A stretch of DNA of 12,796 bases from Chitinophagaceae bacterium (GCA_947468255.1 CANIMM010000058.1:1-12796), one strand, 5' to 3'; positions 1 through 8,128 are shown, counted from the stretch's first letter. A program made the numbers and translations. The notes: generated from the sequence alone by a model not told the origin.

Positions 1-893
1 ATACCAATTATCTCAACACTAGGGTCTTGTTCAACTGAAATACTCTTTTGTATAAGTGGCGCCTTGCCAACTAATATTAGTCGAATACCTGGAATCGAAC
101 TTTGAACTAGTGGAAAAACTTTATCATAAAACCAACGTATTCCTTCTTGGTTTGGATAATAATCCAGACCACCGCAAAAAAGAATTTCCAATGAAAGATA
201 CTTATCTGGATTAGGATCAAAACGCTTTTCAACCGTATCTACTCCATTCGGAATCACACAACTGTTTACCAAGCAATTATTCAAATTTATAAAGATTTGC
301 TGATCAGGTTTACTACAGCAAAAAACAGCATTCACCATTTTATATAATTGCTTCTCGTTTTTAAGTGCAGTCTTAAAATAGGTATTATATTCAGTATTAT
401 TTTGCGCATTAGCTAATTGGCGCCATAAGTTGGAGTCCACGTTGTGGGCATCGTAAATTTGCCTTGCTGCAGGTAAACCTTTTTTCACAAATGCCGAAAA
501 TAAAACCATAGATTCAAGGTTTTCGTAATATACAATATCAGGTTTTACATACCGCAGCGTTTTTAATAGAGTAGGATAACCCTTTAAAAAATAGCTATTG
601 GAAATACCGGAAAATTGTCTACGCAATATCCGGAAATGCAAGGCATCAGATAGTCTATCGGGCAACTTACTTAATATCGAGCGATAACCCTGGTCACCAT
701 AAGAACTAACGATTACCACATTATCAGGAAAATGAGGGCCAGAGTTATTTTCAAAATCGCATGCAGGCTGTGTAGTAAACAAATAAACAGTATGCACTTT
801 TGCCATTTCCCTTAAAATATAGAAGCATCGAAGGGATCCTCCACTTACGGGAGGATAAAAGGAATAAGGTATAATCGTAAGAATAATAGCCAA
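1..893 (-). CDS. GT4-like glycosyltransferase, N-terminal 297 residues (3' end beyond window)
   Basis: This open frame runs without a stop from position 893 off the left edge, so only the N-terminal part of the protein is visible. It reads as a GT-B fold glycosyltransferase of the GT4 type, transferring a sugar from a nucleotide donor to a lipid-linked glycan in the cytoplasm. Visible landmarks are a first beta strand followed by the P-x-SGG-x-x-R loop (about residues 15-22), YDAHNVDS (147-154), IPNGVD (214-219), the start of the second Rossmann domain at FCGGLDYYPNQEGIRWF (239-255), and LVGKAP (274-279). The donor-binding E-x7-E motif would lie past the edge. The start is TTG: an in-frame TAG lies just upstream, no ATG occurs before residue 30, and a later start would remove the SGG loop. 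TTG falls one base after the TGA of the preceding gene, so the two are probably translationally coupled. The GT4 assignment is firm; the sugar is unknown. Confidence 0.85.
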   Translation of the reverse strand, partial: MAIILTIIPYSFYPPVSGGSLRCFYILREMAKVHTVYLFTTQPACDFENNSGPHFPDNVVIVSSYGDQGYRSILSKLPDRLSDALHFRILRRQFSGISNSYFLKGYPTLLKTLRYVKPDIVYYENLESMVLFSAFVKKGLPAARQIYDAHNVDSNLWRQLANAQNNTEYNTYFKTALKNEKQLYKMVNAVFCCSKPDQQIFINLNNCLVNSCVIPNGVDTVEKRFDPNPDKYLSLEILFCGGLDYYPNQEGIRWFYDKVFPLVQSSIPGIRLILVGKAPLIQKSISVEQDPSVEIIG

Positions 894-894
894 A

Positions 895-1917
895 TCAGGA
901 TTTGCTACTTTTAACTAGTTCAATACAACGCTCCATTTCTCGAACATTTCCTTCAAAAAAATTGGGGTAATGATGCCTAAATTCAGAAAACACTTTCAAT
1001 GGTGTATGTATTAGATGAAAGTTCTTTTTATAATTAAGTAATTTTTGTAATAAATCTGACGCTCCATCATAAACAGTGAAACAGGCAGGTAAAATCCCTA
1101 AACTATGAACAGAAGGAGATTCATCTAAACGCCAGCTCATTGGCCACCCGGAATGGGGTGTAAAAACTTGTGATCCAGTACACAAACATTCTAGAATGGG
1201 AAGTCCAAATGCTTCAGGAGACTGAACAAAAAAGATTGACACTTCCCGATAAATATCCCTTATCTCACCAATAGAATATTTTTTATCTAGCGAAATATAT
1301 TTGATCCCAGCCTTTTTTATTGTATCAATTTGTAATTGTCGAAATAATTCATACCCAGGTTGAACAAAATCTACTAAAGCGATCAACTCTTTTTTTTGAT
1401 TTAAGTGCAAATCCCAATCTTTTGCCCTTAATCCGATGCAAAATGCATTTGGAGGCAACGATGTTTTAATTTCAGTTACAGAGGATACTAAAAGGTGGGC
1501 ATCATATCGTTCCAAGCTTGCATCATCACTTTGTTGGAGGGTTATCAATTGAGTAGGTGCGTTACCTAAATAAAATACCTCATAAAACAATACAGGTTTT
1601 CTTGTAATTAACTTAAGTCTTTCAACATTATATAACCGTTTCCAAAATCCATTGGGAATACATTCCGAAATTATTACTGCATCCGATTTTTTTAGCTGCC
1701 TAATTAGTCTTCGATCTGCAAAGTAATTGCTTAACTTTTCCCATAACCAAAAATGAAAGCTAAGCGTATTCTTTTTAAATGAAACCAACCGATTAAGTAT
1801 ATTAATTTGATTTGAAATAACAACATAGTGACCACATTCCTCTAGTTGAATTTTTAAAGAATTAGCCAAAATTAGAGGGCTACCATTACCTGAACGCGTC
1901 AGTATTGTGAAATTCAT
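895..1917 (-). CDS. GT4-like (GT-B) glycosyltransferase, 340 aa
   Basis: Probable cytoplasmic glycosyltransferase of the polysaccharide pathway. The N-terminal half is divergent, and the opening MNFTILTRSGNGSP is only loosely like other GT4 enzymes. The C-terminal half carries the retaining GT4 donor-site signature: SPEAFGLPILECLCTG (residues 233-248), with E235 and E243 in E-x7-E spacing. VDFVQPGYE (about 182-190) lies where the second Rossmann domain begins. The protein lacks the usual G-G loop near the N terminus, so acceptor binding may differ from its neighbours. The start is ATG with no clear Shine-Dalgarno sequence. It is the first gene after a 341-bp AT-rich gap and its TGA nearly touches the TTG start of the next GT4 gene, so these two form a tight pair. 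Donor and acceptor sugars cannot be read from the sequence. Confidence 0.8.
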   Translation of the reverse strand: MNFTILTRSGNGSPLILANSLKIQLEECGHYVVISNQINILNRLVSFKKNTLSFHFWLWEKLSNYFADRRLIRQLKKSDAVIISECIPNGFWKRLYNVERLKLITRKPVLFYEVFYLGNAPTQLITLQQSDDASLERYDAHLLVSSVTEIKTSLPPNAFCIGLRAKDWDLHLNQKKELIALVDFVQPGYELFRQLQIDTIKKAGIKYISLDKKYSIGEIRDIYREVSIFFVQSPEAFGLPILECLCTGSQVFTPHSGWPMSWRLDESPSVHSLGILPACFTVYDGASDLLQKLLNYKKNFHLIHTPLKVFSEFRHHYPNFFEGNVREMERCIELVKSSKS

Positions 1918-2258
1918 ATATGAAAATCAAATCAGTGAATGATGAAAAGTATCAAGATTCTAAATAGGGCATTTTAGTATAATAAGATAAAGACCGATTT
2001 TTACGAATGGTTTTTAGTCGAAATGAAATTGAATAAAAACTTAACTGATGTACAAAAATTTCTGTGTATTAACCTATAATTATATACTATTGTTCACTTC
2101 AGAAATTTTTATAAAATGATATCTTAAACAAAATTCCCATTAAAGCATTATATTTAAATTATATATTATAAATTCTAGTCACCTTCATGATATAATATCA
2201 AAAATTCTAACTAATAAAGAATAAATACAATATTCACTCTTTTGTAACTAGAAAAATA
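1918..2258. other. 341-bp AT-rich gap without a recognisable gene
   Basis: This is the longest non-coding stretch in the window. On both strands I find only very short open frames (for example 13 codons on the minus strand), none resembling a protein. The DNA is strongly AT-rich. A small perfect palindrome, TGATATAATATCA, lies at 2188-2200, but it has no GC stem or T-run to mark it as a terminator. Scattered TATAAT-like hexamers on the minus strand lack a partner -35 or -33 element at proper spacing. It may hold the promoter for the two GT4 genes downstream or be a scar where gene modules were joined; the sequence does not decide between these. Confidence 0.6.
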
Positions 2259-3254
2259 TCAGATATAGTTCTTTCCATTATTTATAAAATAGTTAATGAA
2301 AAATTTAGGAAAAATTATGATTATAAACTTGAGCGCTTGAAATGGCTTCAATATCATTTTACCAATTCTATAACTGTAACTACTTTCAAATGAATTTTTC
2401 AAATTATTAAGTTCCCTGATATTCTCAACTAATGCTTCTTCGCAAGCAATTAACTCAATAATTTTGAGCTCATCTTCATAAAAAGGCTCTAGCAGGTCTA
2501 TCCGATCATGAATATCTTTATAAATTAATTTGGAAAGTAGTTGCCAGGAATAAGCAAACTTTGCATTACTACCTGTCCGCTGAAGTTGAGTGAAAGACCC
2601 TTCTCTAACAGTATAATGATACAATACTTTATCAACAGTAATTCCTTTGAATCTCTTTAAAATACGGAAAATCCAATGGATATCCTCTGCCACACGTCCA
2701 GCAAAATAAGGATGATAGCCACCTGTACTTTGCAATGCAGCCCGACTAATCATCATAGTACTGCAAACCGTATTGTCAATATCATTCCTATTTTTTTGCA
2801 TGAACCCAAGAAATTCATCTCTTAACTCCTGATTATCTAATGCAATTCTTCCATGTTCTGCTATTCTCCTACCTATATATCGATAATTGGTAAAACAAAT
2901 TCCCAAATCACCATCGGCCATAAATTGCTCAAGCTGTAACTCAATCCGTTTGGCGTCAGACCAATCATCCGCATCCTGAAAACAAATGTAATCGCCTGAA
3001 ATTTGATTTAGTATAATATTAACAGCGCCTACTTTTTGAGTGTTTTCTTTAAAAGCAACCACCTTGATTCGTTGATCATTAAATCCCTTGATCTTTGCCA
3101 ATGTATCATCAGTTGAAGCATCATCAATAATCCATATTTCCAATTTGGAATAAGATTGCTTCAAAATAGAATGAATAGCCTTTTCTACGAACTCGCTAAC
3201 ATTATAACAAGGGATAATTACCGAAACCAAAGGTTTATTTTCGGTTGATATCAT
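2259..3254 (-). CDS. GT2 family glycosyltransferase, 331 aa
   Basis: GT-A fold, inverting GT2-type enzyme that adds a sugar to the growing lipid-linked glycan at the inner face of the membrane. The N terminus has the family opening VSVIIPCYNVSEFVEKAI (about residues 10-27), then WIIDDASTDDT (41-51) for nucleotide binding and CFQDADDW (91-98) holding the metal-binding DxD. The acidic pair in VAEDIHW (188-194) sits where the catalytic base is expected. The C-terminal tail has an SYSYRIGKMILKPF segment (about 292-305) followed by a hydrophobic stretch (IIIIFPKFFINYF, 311-323), probably for membrane association. Its ATG overlaps the TGA of the upstream GT2 gene by 4 bp (ATGA), so the two are translationally coupled. 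The family is clear; the specific sugar is not. Confidence 0.9.
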   Translation of the reverse strand: MISTENKPLVSVIIPCYNVSEFVEKAIHSILKQSYSKLEIWIIDDASTDDTLAKIKGFNDQRIKVVAFKENTQKVGAVNIILNQISGDYICFQDADDWSDAKRIELQLEQFMADGDLGICFTNYRYIGRRIAEHGRIALDNQELRDEFLGFMQKNRNDIDNTVCSTMMISRAALQSTGGYHPYFAGRVAEDIHWIFRILKRFKGITVDKVLYHYTVREGSFTQLQRTGSNAKFAYSWQLLSKLIYKDIHDRIDLLEPFYEDELKIIELIACEEALVENIRELNNLKNSFESSYSYRIGKMILKPFQALKFIIIIFPKFFINYFINNGKNYI

Positions 3255-4255
3255 GTTGAAATAATCATTTTAATAAGGCTTTTAAACAGATACCCATCGA
3301 TCGCTTTTTCCTCAATTAATTCTTTAATTCCCCACCAGATAGCAGCCCTATCATTACGTCTGAACTGCTTCATCACAAATTTCCGAGTAAAATAGAGTCT
3401 AAGTTGTCTACTTGTAAGAACATGTGGGTTTAATATCCAATTCCGATTAAGCCGATATATTTTGGGGCTTTGGAAAATAACCTCAGTGTAGTACTGGATA
3501 ATCCGTGGGTGCAATCCAATAAATCGTTGTAAATCAGCAATAATACTTGATCTTTCAAATAAAAAATTATTCACCGTTGAATTGCTCACCGTTTTTGATG
3601 CTTCGTGCAAGCGAAAATTAACGAGCACTTTGTCAATTTTGGCAAAACCATCCTGACCATATACCAAAAGCAGTTTTAACCACATTTCCCCATCCATAAT
3701 ATAGTGTAAATCCTCTGAAACACCTCCTATATTTTGGATAGCTGAAAGTTTAAAAAAACTGGAAGGCTGGGCAATTTCACAAAACTCAATAGTTGATTCT
3801 AGATTTTCAGTAATAAAACTTCCCGTATTAAAAATAACACTTCCATCGACTTGAATATGGTTTTCATAACCAGATACAACTTGAATAGAAGAATTAACCA
3901 TAAAGGAATTCGCTACACTATACAAACAACCAGGCTCATACCAATCATCACTGTTAAGCCAATTAAATATTTCGCCGGTACATTTTGAAAGCCCCTTATT
4001 GATTGCATGACTTTGTCCATTATCTTTTTCAGATACCCAATAGGTAATTCTTGATTCGTATTTTTTGATTATGGAGAGCGTTTCATCTGTACTACCGCCA
4101 TCAATTATTATATATTCCAGATTGGGATACTGCTGATCCAACACTGAAAGGATTGTTTGCTCAATGTATTTACCCTGGTTAAACGAAGGTGTTACAATAG
4201 AAATTTTAGGCCAATTAAATGAAGAATTGTAAACTTCATTATTTTTAAAATTCAA
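3251..4255 (-). CDS. GT2 family glycosyltransferase, about 334 aa (start uncertain)
   Basis: GT-A fold GT2 enzyme of the WcaA-like type. From the start chosen here, the domain opens with PKISIVTPSFNQGKYIEQTI (about residues 16-35), followed by IDGGSTDETL (51-60), the DxD-like NSDDW (101-105), QPSSFF (163-168), and MDGEMW (187-192) with the presumed catalytic acids. These motifs are common in O-antigen and exopolysaccharide glycosyltransferases. The frame stays open upstream to TTG 4366 and ATG 4360, but those starts would overlap the end of the preceding gene by 74-80 bp and add a hydrophobic N-terminal stretch that related enzymes do not usually have. I therefore chose TTG at 4255, about 15 codons before the domain and 31 bp after the preceding stop. 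TTG at 4327 or 4321 is also possible. The gene ends in an ATGA overlap with the next GT2 gene. Confidence 0.85.
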   Translation of the reverse strand: MNFKNNEVYNSSFNWPKISIVTPSFNQGKYIEQTILSVLDQQYPNLEYIIIDGGSTDETLSIIKKYESRITYWVSEKDNGQSHAINKGLSKCTGEIFNWLNSDDWYEPGCLYSVANSFMVNSSIQVVSGYENHIQVDGSVIFNTGSFITENLESTIEFCEIAQPSSFFKLSAIQNIGGVSEDLHYIMDGEMWLKLLLVYGQDGFAKIDKVLVNFRLHEASKTVSNSTVNNFLFERSSIIADLQRFIGLHPRIIQYYTEVIFQSPKIYRLNRNWILNPHVLTSRQLRLYFTRKFVMKQFRRNDRAAIWWGIKELIEEKAIDGYLFKSLIKMIIST

Positions 4256-4286
4256 GTTTAGTAAATTAAAATTTATAAAAAATACG

Positions 4287-5876
4287 TTAAACCAATTGAT
4301 ATTTATTGATAAAACTATCAATATCAAAAAAATGCTTTTCCACTTCCTCAAGTTTTGCATCTTCAAAATGCCACCACTTAATAGCCAATAATGCCTCTAC
4401 CTGCTCTTTATCAAACCTGTATTTAATTACTTTAACAGGACTACCTACAGCAACTGCAAAAGGAGGTATGTCCTTCGATACTACTGCCCCTGCTCCTATC
4501 ACTGCACCATCTCCAATAGATATACCATCCAATATAGTTACGTTAGCACCAATAAAAACATCATTCCCAATTGTTATAGGTTTACGTTCTTTTACCTTAT
4601 CAATTTGTGATAAAGTAATCCCATTTTGCTTGCGTGTTGAATAAAACATGGGCGAAGTACTAATCCCGTTGATAGGATGAATACCCCAACCGCATAAAAG
4701 GTTTGGACCAATAGAGCAAAATTTACCAATTGTAGTTTGACTTATGATGGCATTTTGAGCTATATAAGTGTAATCTCCGATTTCTGTCTCATAAAGTTGA
4801 TGTGGTTCGGAAATAAATACTCCTTTACCATTGTAGGTATTACATTTAGCAGATCTTAATAAATCCCAGTTATTTCCCTTATTAGTCAGGATTGCTAACT
4901 CAGGCAAAACAAATAACAGGATTTTATTTATCAACCGTTTCAGTGGCTTCTTGAATGGGACTAAAAAGTGAAATACGATCTTGATACTTTGAAAGACAGT
5001 ATACGAGGTACGATTAACATACAACTGATTATAAAAATGCTTTATAATTTTTTCTGCCTTTATGGATTCATCTATAGGCGTAGTTGCGACAGAAATTGTG
5101 GCTGCCAATTCTTTATGATGATAACATATTGTACTTCCATTATGAACACCTGTGCTATCAAAGCCGATATTATTCACCAATGAAGTGGCAGGATATAAAC
5201 AAAGTCCATTCTGTATCATCACACTGGCGTGCCATTTTATAAACCAGGTATTTAAGCTTCCAGAAAAATTTTTTCTAAGCTGATCCTCAAGAAAGCTTCC
5301 TCCAAATTTATTAAAATCGGCCCATCGGTTTGAAGTGTCAAAATATGAGATTAACTGCTCTGTATTGGAGTTAAAATTGCACCAGGCTCTTTTCCATGTT
5401 GCCCAACCCCAGCACAAGGGAACATTAAAAAAAAAGGTTTTCGGCAATCTACTTGAATGAGGATACATATATCCTGAAACATGAAAAATATTTTCATACT
5501 GCTCATAAAAAAATAGCGCATCATTCATATATTGTAAGAAGCCTGAAGAAGTTACAATATCGTCTTCAAGTACAATGATTTTGCCGTATTGATTTACAAT
5601 TTTTGTTACGCCGTCAATTATTGAATTTGCCAAACCCTGATTTATAGTGGCTTCGATTATATGGACTACTTTACACCATTTTTTTAAACGAAGTATTTTA
5701 CGGACTGCCACTATTTCACTTTTTTGAAATTCAGTTGCCTCGGCCTTTGGACCATCAGAATAAATATAAAGTATTGATTCACTAGACAGCTTGTTTTGCA
5801 TTAATGCATTTAAGACCTGCTCGGTATGCCAGGGTCTATTGTAAACAAATAATACTATAGGAGCAAGTTCTTTCAT
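4287..5876 (-). CDS. Fusion protein: GT-A glycosyltransferase + CatB-like hexapeptide O-acetyltransferase, 529 aa
   Basis: One uninterrupted frame holds two enzyme domains. Residues 1 to about 290 resemble the glycosyltransferase family often labelled HlpA-like or nucleotide-diphospho-sugar transferase: PIVLFVYNRPWHTEQVL (6-22), YSDGP (39-43), NQGLANSI (79-86), the metal-binding LEDDI (103-107) and CWGWATWKRAW (155-165). A basic, hydrophobic linker follows (about 295-335). Residues of about 345-529 form a left-handed beta-helix acyltransferase of the xenobiotic/CatB type: hexapeptide turns such as IGDYTYIAQNAIIS and IGKFCSIGPN, the likely catalytic His400 in GWGIHP, then ITIGNDVFIGANVTILDGISIGDGAVIGAGAVV and AVGSPVKVIK. 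The likely role is to add a sugar and O-acetylate the same glycan with acetyl-CoA. The domains are more usually separate proteins. The ATG lies 14 bp after the preceding GT2 stop. The domain calls are firm; the coupled function is inferred. Confidence 0.88.
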   Translation of the reverse strand: MKELAPIVLFVYNRPWHTEQVLNALMQNKLSSESILYIYSDGPKAEATEFQKSEIVAVRKILRLKKWCKVVHIIEATINQGLANSIIDGVTKIVNQYGKIIVLEDDIVTSSGFLQYMNDALFFYEQYENIFHVSGYMYPHSSRLPKTFFFNVPLCWGWATWKRAWCNFNSNTEQLISYFDTSNRWADFNKFGGSFLEDQLRKNFSGSLNTWFIKWHASVMIQNGLCLYPATSLVNNIGFDSTGVHNGSTICYHHKELAATISVATTPIDESIKAEKIIKHFYNQLYVNRTSYTVFQSIKIVFHFLVPFKKPLKRLINKILLFVLPELAILTNKGNNWDLLRSAKCNTYNGKGVFISEPHQLYETEIGDYTYIAQNAIISQTTIGKFCSIGPNLLCGWGIHPINGISTSPMFYSTRKQNGITLSQIDKVKERKPITIGNDVFIGANVTILDGISIGDGAVIGAGAVVSKDIPPFAVAVGSPVKVIKYRFDKEQVEALLAIKWWHFEDAKLEEVEKHFFDIDSFINKYQLV

Positions 5877-5890
5877 ATTGCTAAAGCCAA

Positions 5891-6841
5891 CTAAAAAGGG
5901 TTGCGCCCCCTGACGTATTGAATAAAATTATTATAGCCAATAATATTGCCAATAAAACGTCTAAATACCTTTGAACGAAACAAAACAAACCCAATATCAG
6001 CAATCACTATCCTCCAAAGCAGTGAATATTTCATGAGCCGTTTAGAAAAGACCTCAGGATATTTAATTAATGAATAAAAATACAATTTTTCTAATACTAG
6101 CTCTTTGCGAGAAAATGCCAGATCATTGTTTTTACAAAAAGCAAACAATTTTGTTAACATGATGATAAATTGATAATTCACAAGATTAATATCAGAAGTT
6201 AAACTCTCTTTTCGTCGATCGGTAATGGTGACAGGATGCAGAATATTGCCAGCCACTAGTTTAGCAGTAGCTGACATTTTAAACCATTGAAAGGTGTCTT
6301 CTGAAGTTGTAAGAGATGTTTCAAAAAGACCGGATTTATCAAAAATACTTTTTTTTACCGTTAGCCCGTCTATGCTAAACCAGACTTGGTGTCCTAAAGG
6401 TTGAAGACTTTCAAAAAGCTCAACATATTCAACTTCTTGAATGGGCGAGTAATTTATAATCTCACTTCCTGATTGTATGCCTATCATTTCATATACCCCA
6501 TCAATAGATTGATCATTCTTGAAACATAAAACGGTTTCACTAAATCGTCCGGGAAGATAATAATCATCGGCATCCAAAAAGGCAATAATGGTTTCCTGTG
6601 AATTAAGTATTCCTAAATTTCGGGAAGCTGACACTCCCCTATTATTATTATCAGTATGCATAAGAACCTTAATCCTACGATCAATTGAAGCATACTTTTG
6701 ACATATTTCCAGGCTATTATCAATTGAGCCATCATCTACCAGAATAAGTTCAGTTACTTCCGGCTGTTGCAAAACAGATTCTATTGCCCGATCAATAAAT
6801 ATGGCTGCATTATAAACTGGGATGATAACAGAAATATTCAT
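5891..6841 (-). CDS. GT2 family glycosyltransferase, 316 aa
   Basis: GT-A fold GT2 enzyme acting on the nascent glycan in the cytoplasm. It opens directly at the domain: MNISVIIPVYNAAIFIDRAI, then LILVDDGSIDNS (33-44), NRGVSASRNLG (67-77) and the metal-binding IAFLDADDYYLPGRF (86-100). SEDTFQW (180-186) carries the acidic residues expected at the catalytic base. The C-terminal third is basic and partly hydrophobic (about 265-300), fitting peripheral membrane association. The ATG start needs no adjustment because the first beta strand begins at residue 2. It is the first gene after a 192-bp gap and is followed 14 bp later by the GT-acetyltransferase fusion, so it likely heads a four-gene block with the fusion and two further GT2 enzymes. 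Substrates cannot be told from the sequence. Confidence 0.9.
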   Translation of the reverse strand: MNISVIIPVYNAAIFIDRAIESVLQQPEVTELILVDDGSIDNSLEICQKYASIDRRIKVLMHTDNNNRGVSASRNLGILNSQETIIAFLDADDYYLPGRFSETVLCFKNDQSIDGVYEMIGIQSGSEIINYSPIQEVEYVELFESLQPLGHQVWFSIDGLTVKKSIFDKSGLFETSLTTSEDTFQWFKMSATAKLVAGNILHPVTITDRRKESLTSDINLVNYQFIIMLTKLFAFCKNNDLAFSRKELVLEKLYFYSLIKYPEVFSKRLMKYSLLWRIVIADIGFVLFRSKVFRRFIGNIIGYNNFIQYVRGRNPF

Positions 6842-6971
6842 TTATTAAATACTATTAAGCAACTTTATTTATGCTGACAATATTTTTCAGGACACTATTT
6901 CTTCTCACTAAAAATTATTATTCAAATAATAATGATCATCCCTCCTATAGACCATACCTCAAATTTTCGAT

Positions 6972-6999
6972 ATTATATGCTGAAATGTAAAATATCAAA
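6972..6999 (-). promoter_or_regulatory. Weak candidate promoter ahead of the GT2/fusion block
   Basis: In the 192-bp gap upstream of the GT2 gene, the minus strand has TTTG (6999-6996) and TATAAT (6977-6972) 18 bases apart. The TTTG could serve as a Bacteroidota -33 element, but the downstream element lacks the TTTG part of the TAnnTTTG consensus, and read as a sigma-70 type promoter the spacing is short (15). The leader would be about 125 nt. Such pairs arise easily by chance in AT-rich DNA. Confidence 0.2.
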
Positions 7000-7033
7000 T
7001 AGCAGCTCATGTAATTACTAACTATTAGATGCG

Positions 7034-8128
7034 CTATAAACTTACAGCGTACTGATCAAGTTGCCTTTTAAATTCATTGAGGTATCTGTTACCTAATCGA
7101 GTATCTGGTTCAAGGTAATTACCTTCCGCCCACTCATTCCATGAACGAACAATAACAATTTTTTCTTCAATTGATTTATTATCTGTTTGCTGAAAAGCCT
7201 TCTCACACAAATTGCCAAATAAAGATGGCGTAGCACCCTCAAATAACCAACCATTAGCCCCAGATCTTGGTGTATTATCCCAATCTGCCATTACCCAAGG
7301 GTATTGTGTTCTATTGAGCTGATGACCAGGATATGAAGTAACATATTTCTTGTAAGAAACAGTGAGTGGTAACTTTGAAGATTGCTTATTAAATAAGTCC
7401 TTTAATTGCTTGAGCCATTTACGATCCCTGTTTTTTGTAATATATTTATTTCTTTCAAAGTATCCAACAGTCATAGCATCATAACCATGCGCTCTCAGAT
7501 TCCAGTCAAAAGGCATATGCAAAGCCACAAAATGAATTCCCTTCAAGCCTTCTTTCAACGAAAGAGATTGCCATAAATCTATGAACTCCCTATTATTCGG
7601 AATGTTTAATGGTTGGAATACAAATACAATATTTTTACCATTCACAGTTATGTATCGTTTATCCTTAAAGGCTTCCAACAATTCATAAAAATGGGCTGTA
7701 TAATCTTCTATTCCAGGATAAGTTTGCTCTATAAGAATTTCATTATTTGATAACCCGTGCCAGGTACCTGACCAAGTTTGATTAGCCCAACAAACACAAA
7801 AAGGAAAATCCGGTTTACCTGATTGAACCACTTCTGTAAATGGTCTTTCAAGAATACGCTTACCTCCAAACCAATAATGCCAATACATAAAACCATGTAT
7901 ACCATATTCCTTGGCCAGTAGCGCCTGGGCTTCTCTTACTTCGGGAACCCTTAAATCATAGAATCCAAAATCGGCTGGCAACCTTGGCTGCAAGTGCCCT
8001 TTAAATAAGGGTTTTGCTTTTGCCACATTGGACCATTCTGTAAACCCTTTCCCCCACCACCGATCATTCTCAGGTATTGGATGAAATTGAGGTAGATATG
8101 CAGCAATAGCTTTTATTTTATCACTCAT
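7034..8128 (-). CDS. WbsX-type protein with GH99-like domain, 364 aa
   Basis: Member of the WbsX family (Pfam Glyco_tran_WbsX; related to glycoside hydrolase 99), commonly found in O-antigen and capsule loci and thought to act on the glycan either as a glycosyltransferase or as an endo-acting hydrolase. The whole protein is this single domain. Hallmarks are AAYLPQFHPIPEND (9-22), WWGKGFTEWSNV (24-35), GIHGFMYWHYWFGGKRIL (76-93), CWANQTWSGTWHG (113-125), MADWDNTPRSG (280-290) and VRSWNEWAEGNYLEPD (327-342). The conserved acidic residues in GFTEW and NEWAEG are the natural catalytic candidates by analogy with GH99. No signal peptide is present, so it works in the cytoplasm, which argues for a biosynthetic role. 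It starts 68 bp after the GT4 gene. Family membership is very clear; the biochemical activity of the family is not well established. Confidence 0.93.
   Translation of the reverse strand: MSDKIKAIAAYLPQFHPIPENDRWWGKGFTEWSNVAKAKPLFKGHLQPRLPADFGFYDLRVPEVREAQALLAKEYGIHGFMYWHYWFGGKRILERPFTEVVQSGKPDFPFCVCWANQTWSGTWHGLSNNEILIEQTYPGIEDYTAHFYELLEAFKDKRYITVNGKNIVFVFQPLNIPNNREFIDLWQSLSLKEGLKGIHFVALHMPFDWNLRAHGYDAMTVGYFERNKYITKNRDRKWLKQLKDLFNKQSSKLPLTVSYKKYVTSYPGHQLNRTQYPWVMADWDNTPRSGANGWLFEGATPSLFGNLCEKAFQQTDNKSIEEKIVIVRSWNEWAEGNYLEPDTRLGNRYLNEFKRQLDQYAVSL

Noticed and set aside
2188..2200. Palindrome TGATATAATATCA as an operator or terminator
   Set aside because: It is short and A/T only, with no T-run and no clear promoter beside it.
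4306..4644. 112-codon open frame on the plus strand
   Set aside because: It is antisense to the acetyltransferase domain, whose hexapeptide motifs are unmistakable on the minus strand; the plus-strand peptide is low-complexity Ser/Thr/Pro/Ile and resembles no family I know.
4968..5183. 71-codon open frame on the plus strand
   Set aside because: It is antisense to the glycosyltransferase domain of the fusion and has no recognisable motif or start signal.
4287..5876. Frameshift or lost stop as the origin of the fusion
   Set aside because: The frame is continuous, both domains are complete by motif, and the linker shows no sign of an abandoned start or stop; I cannot exclude a sequencing error without reads.
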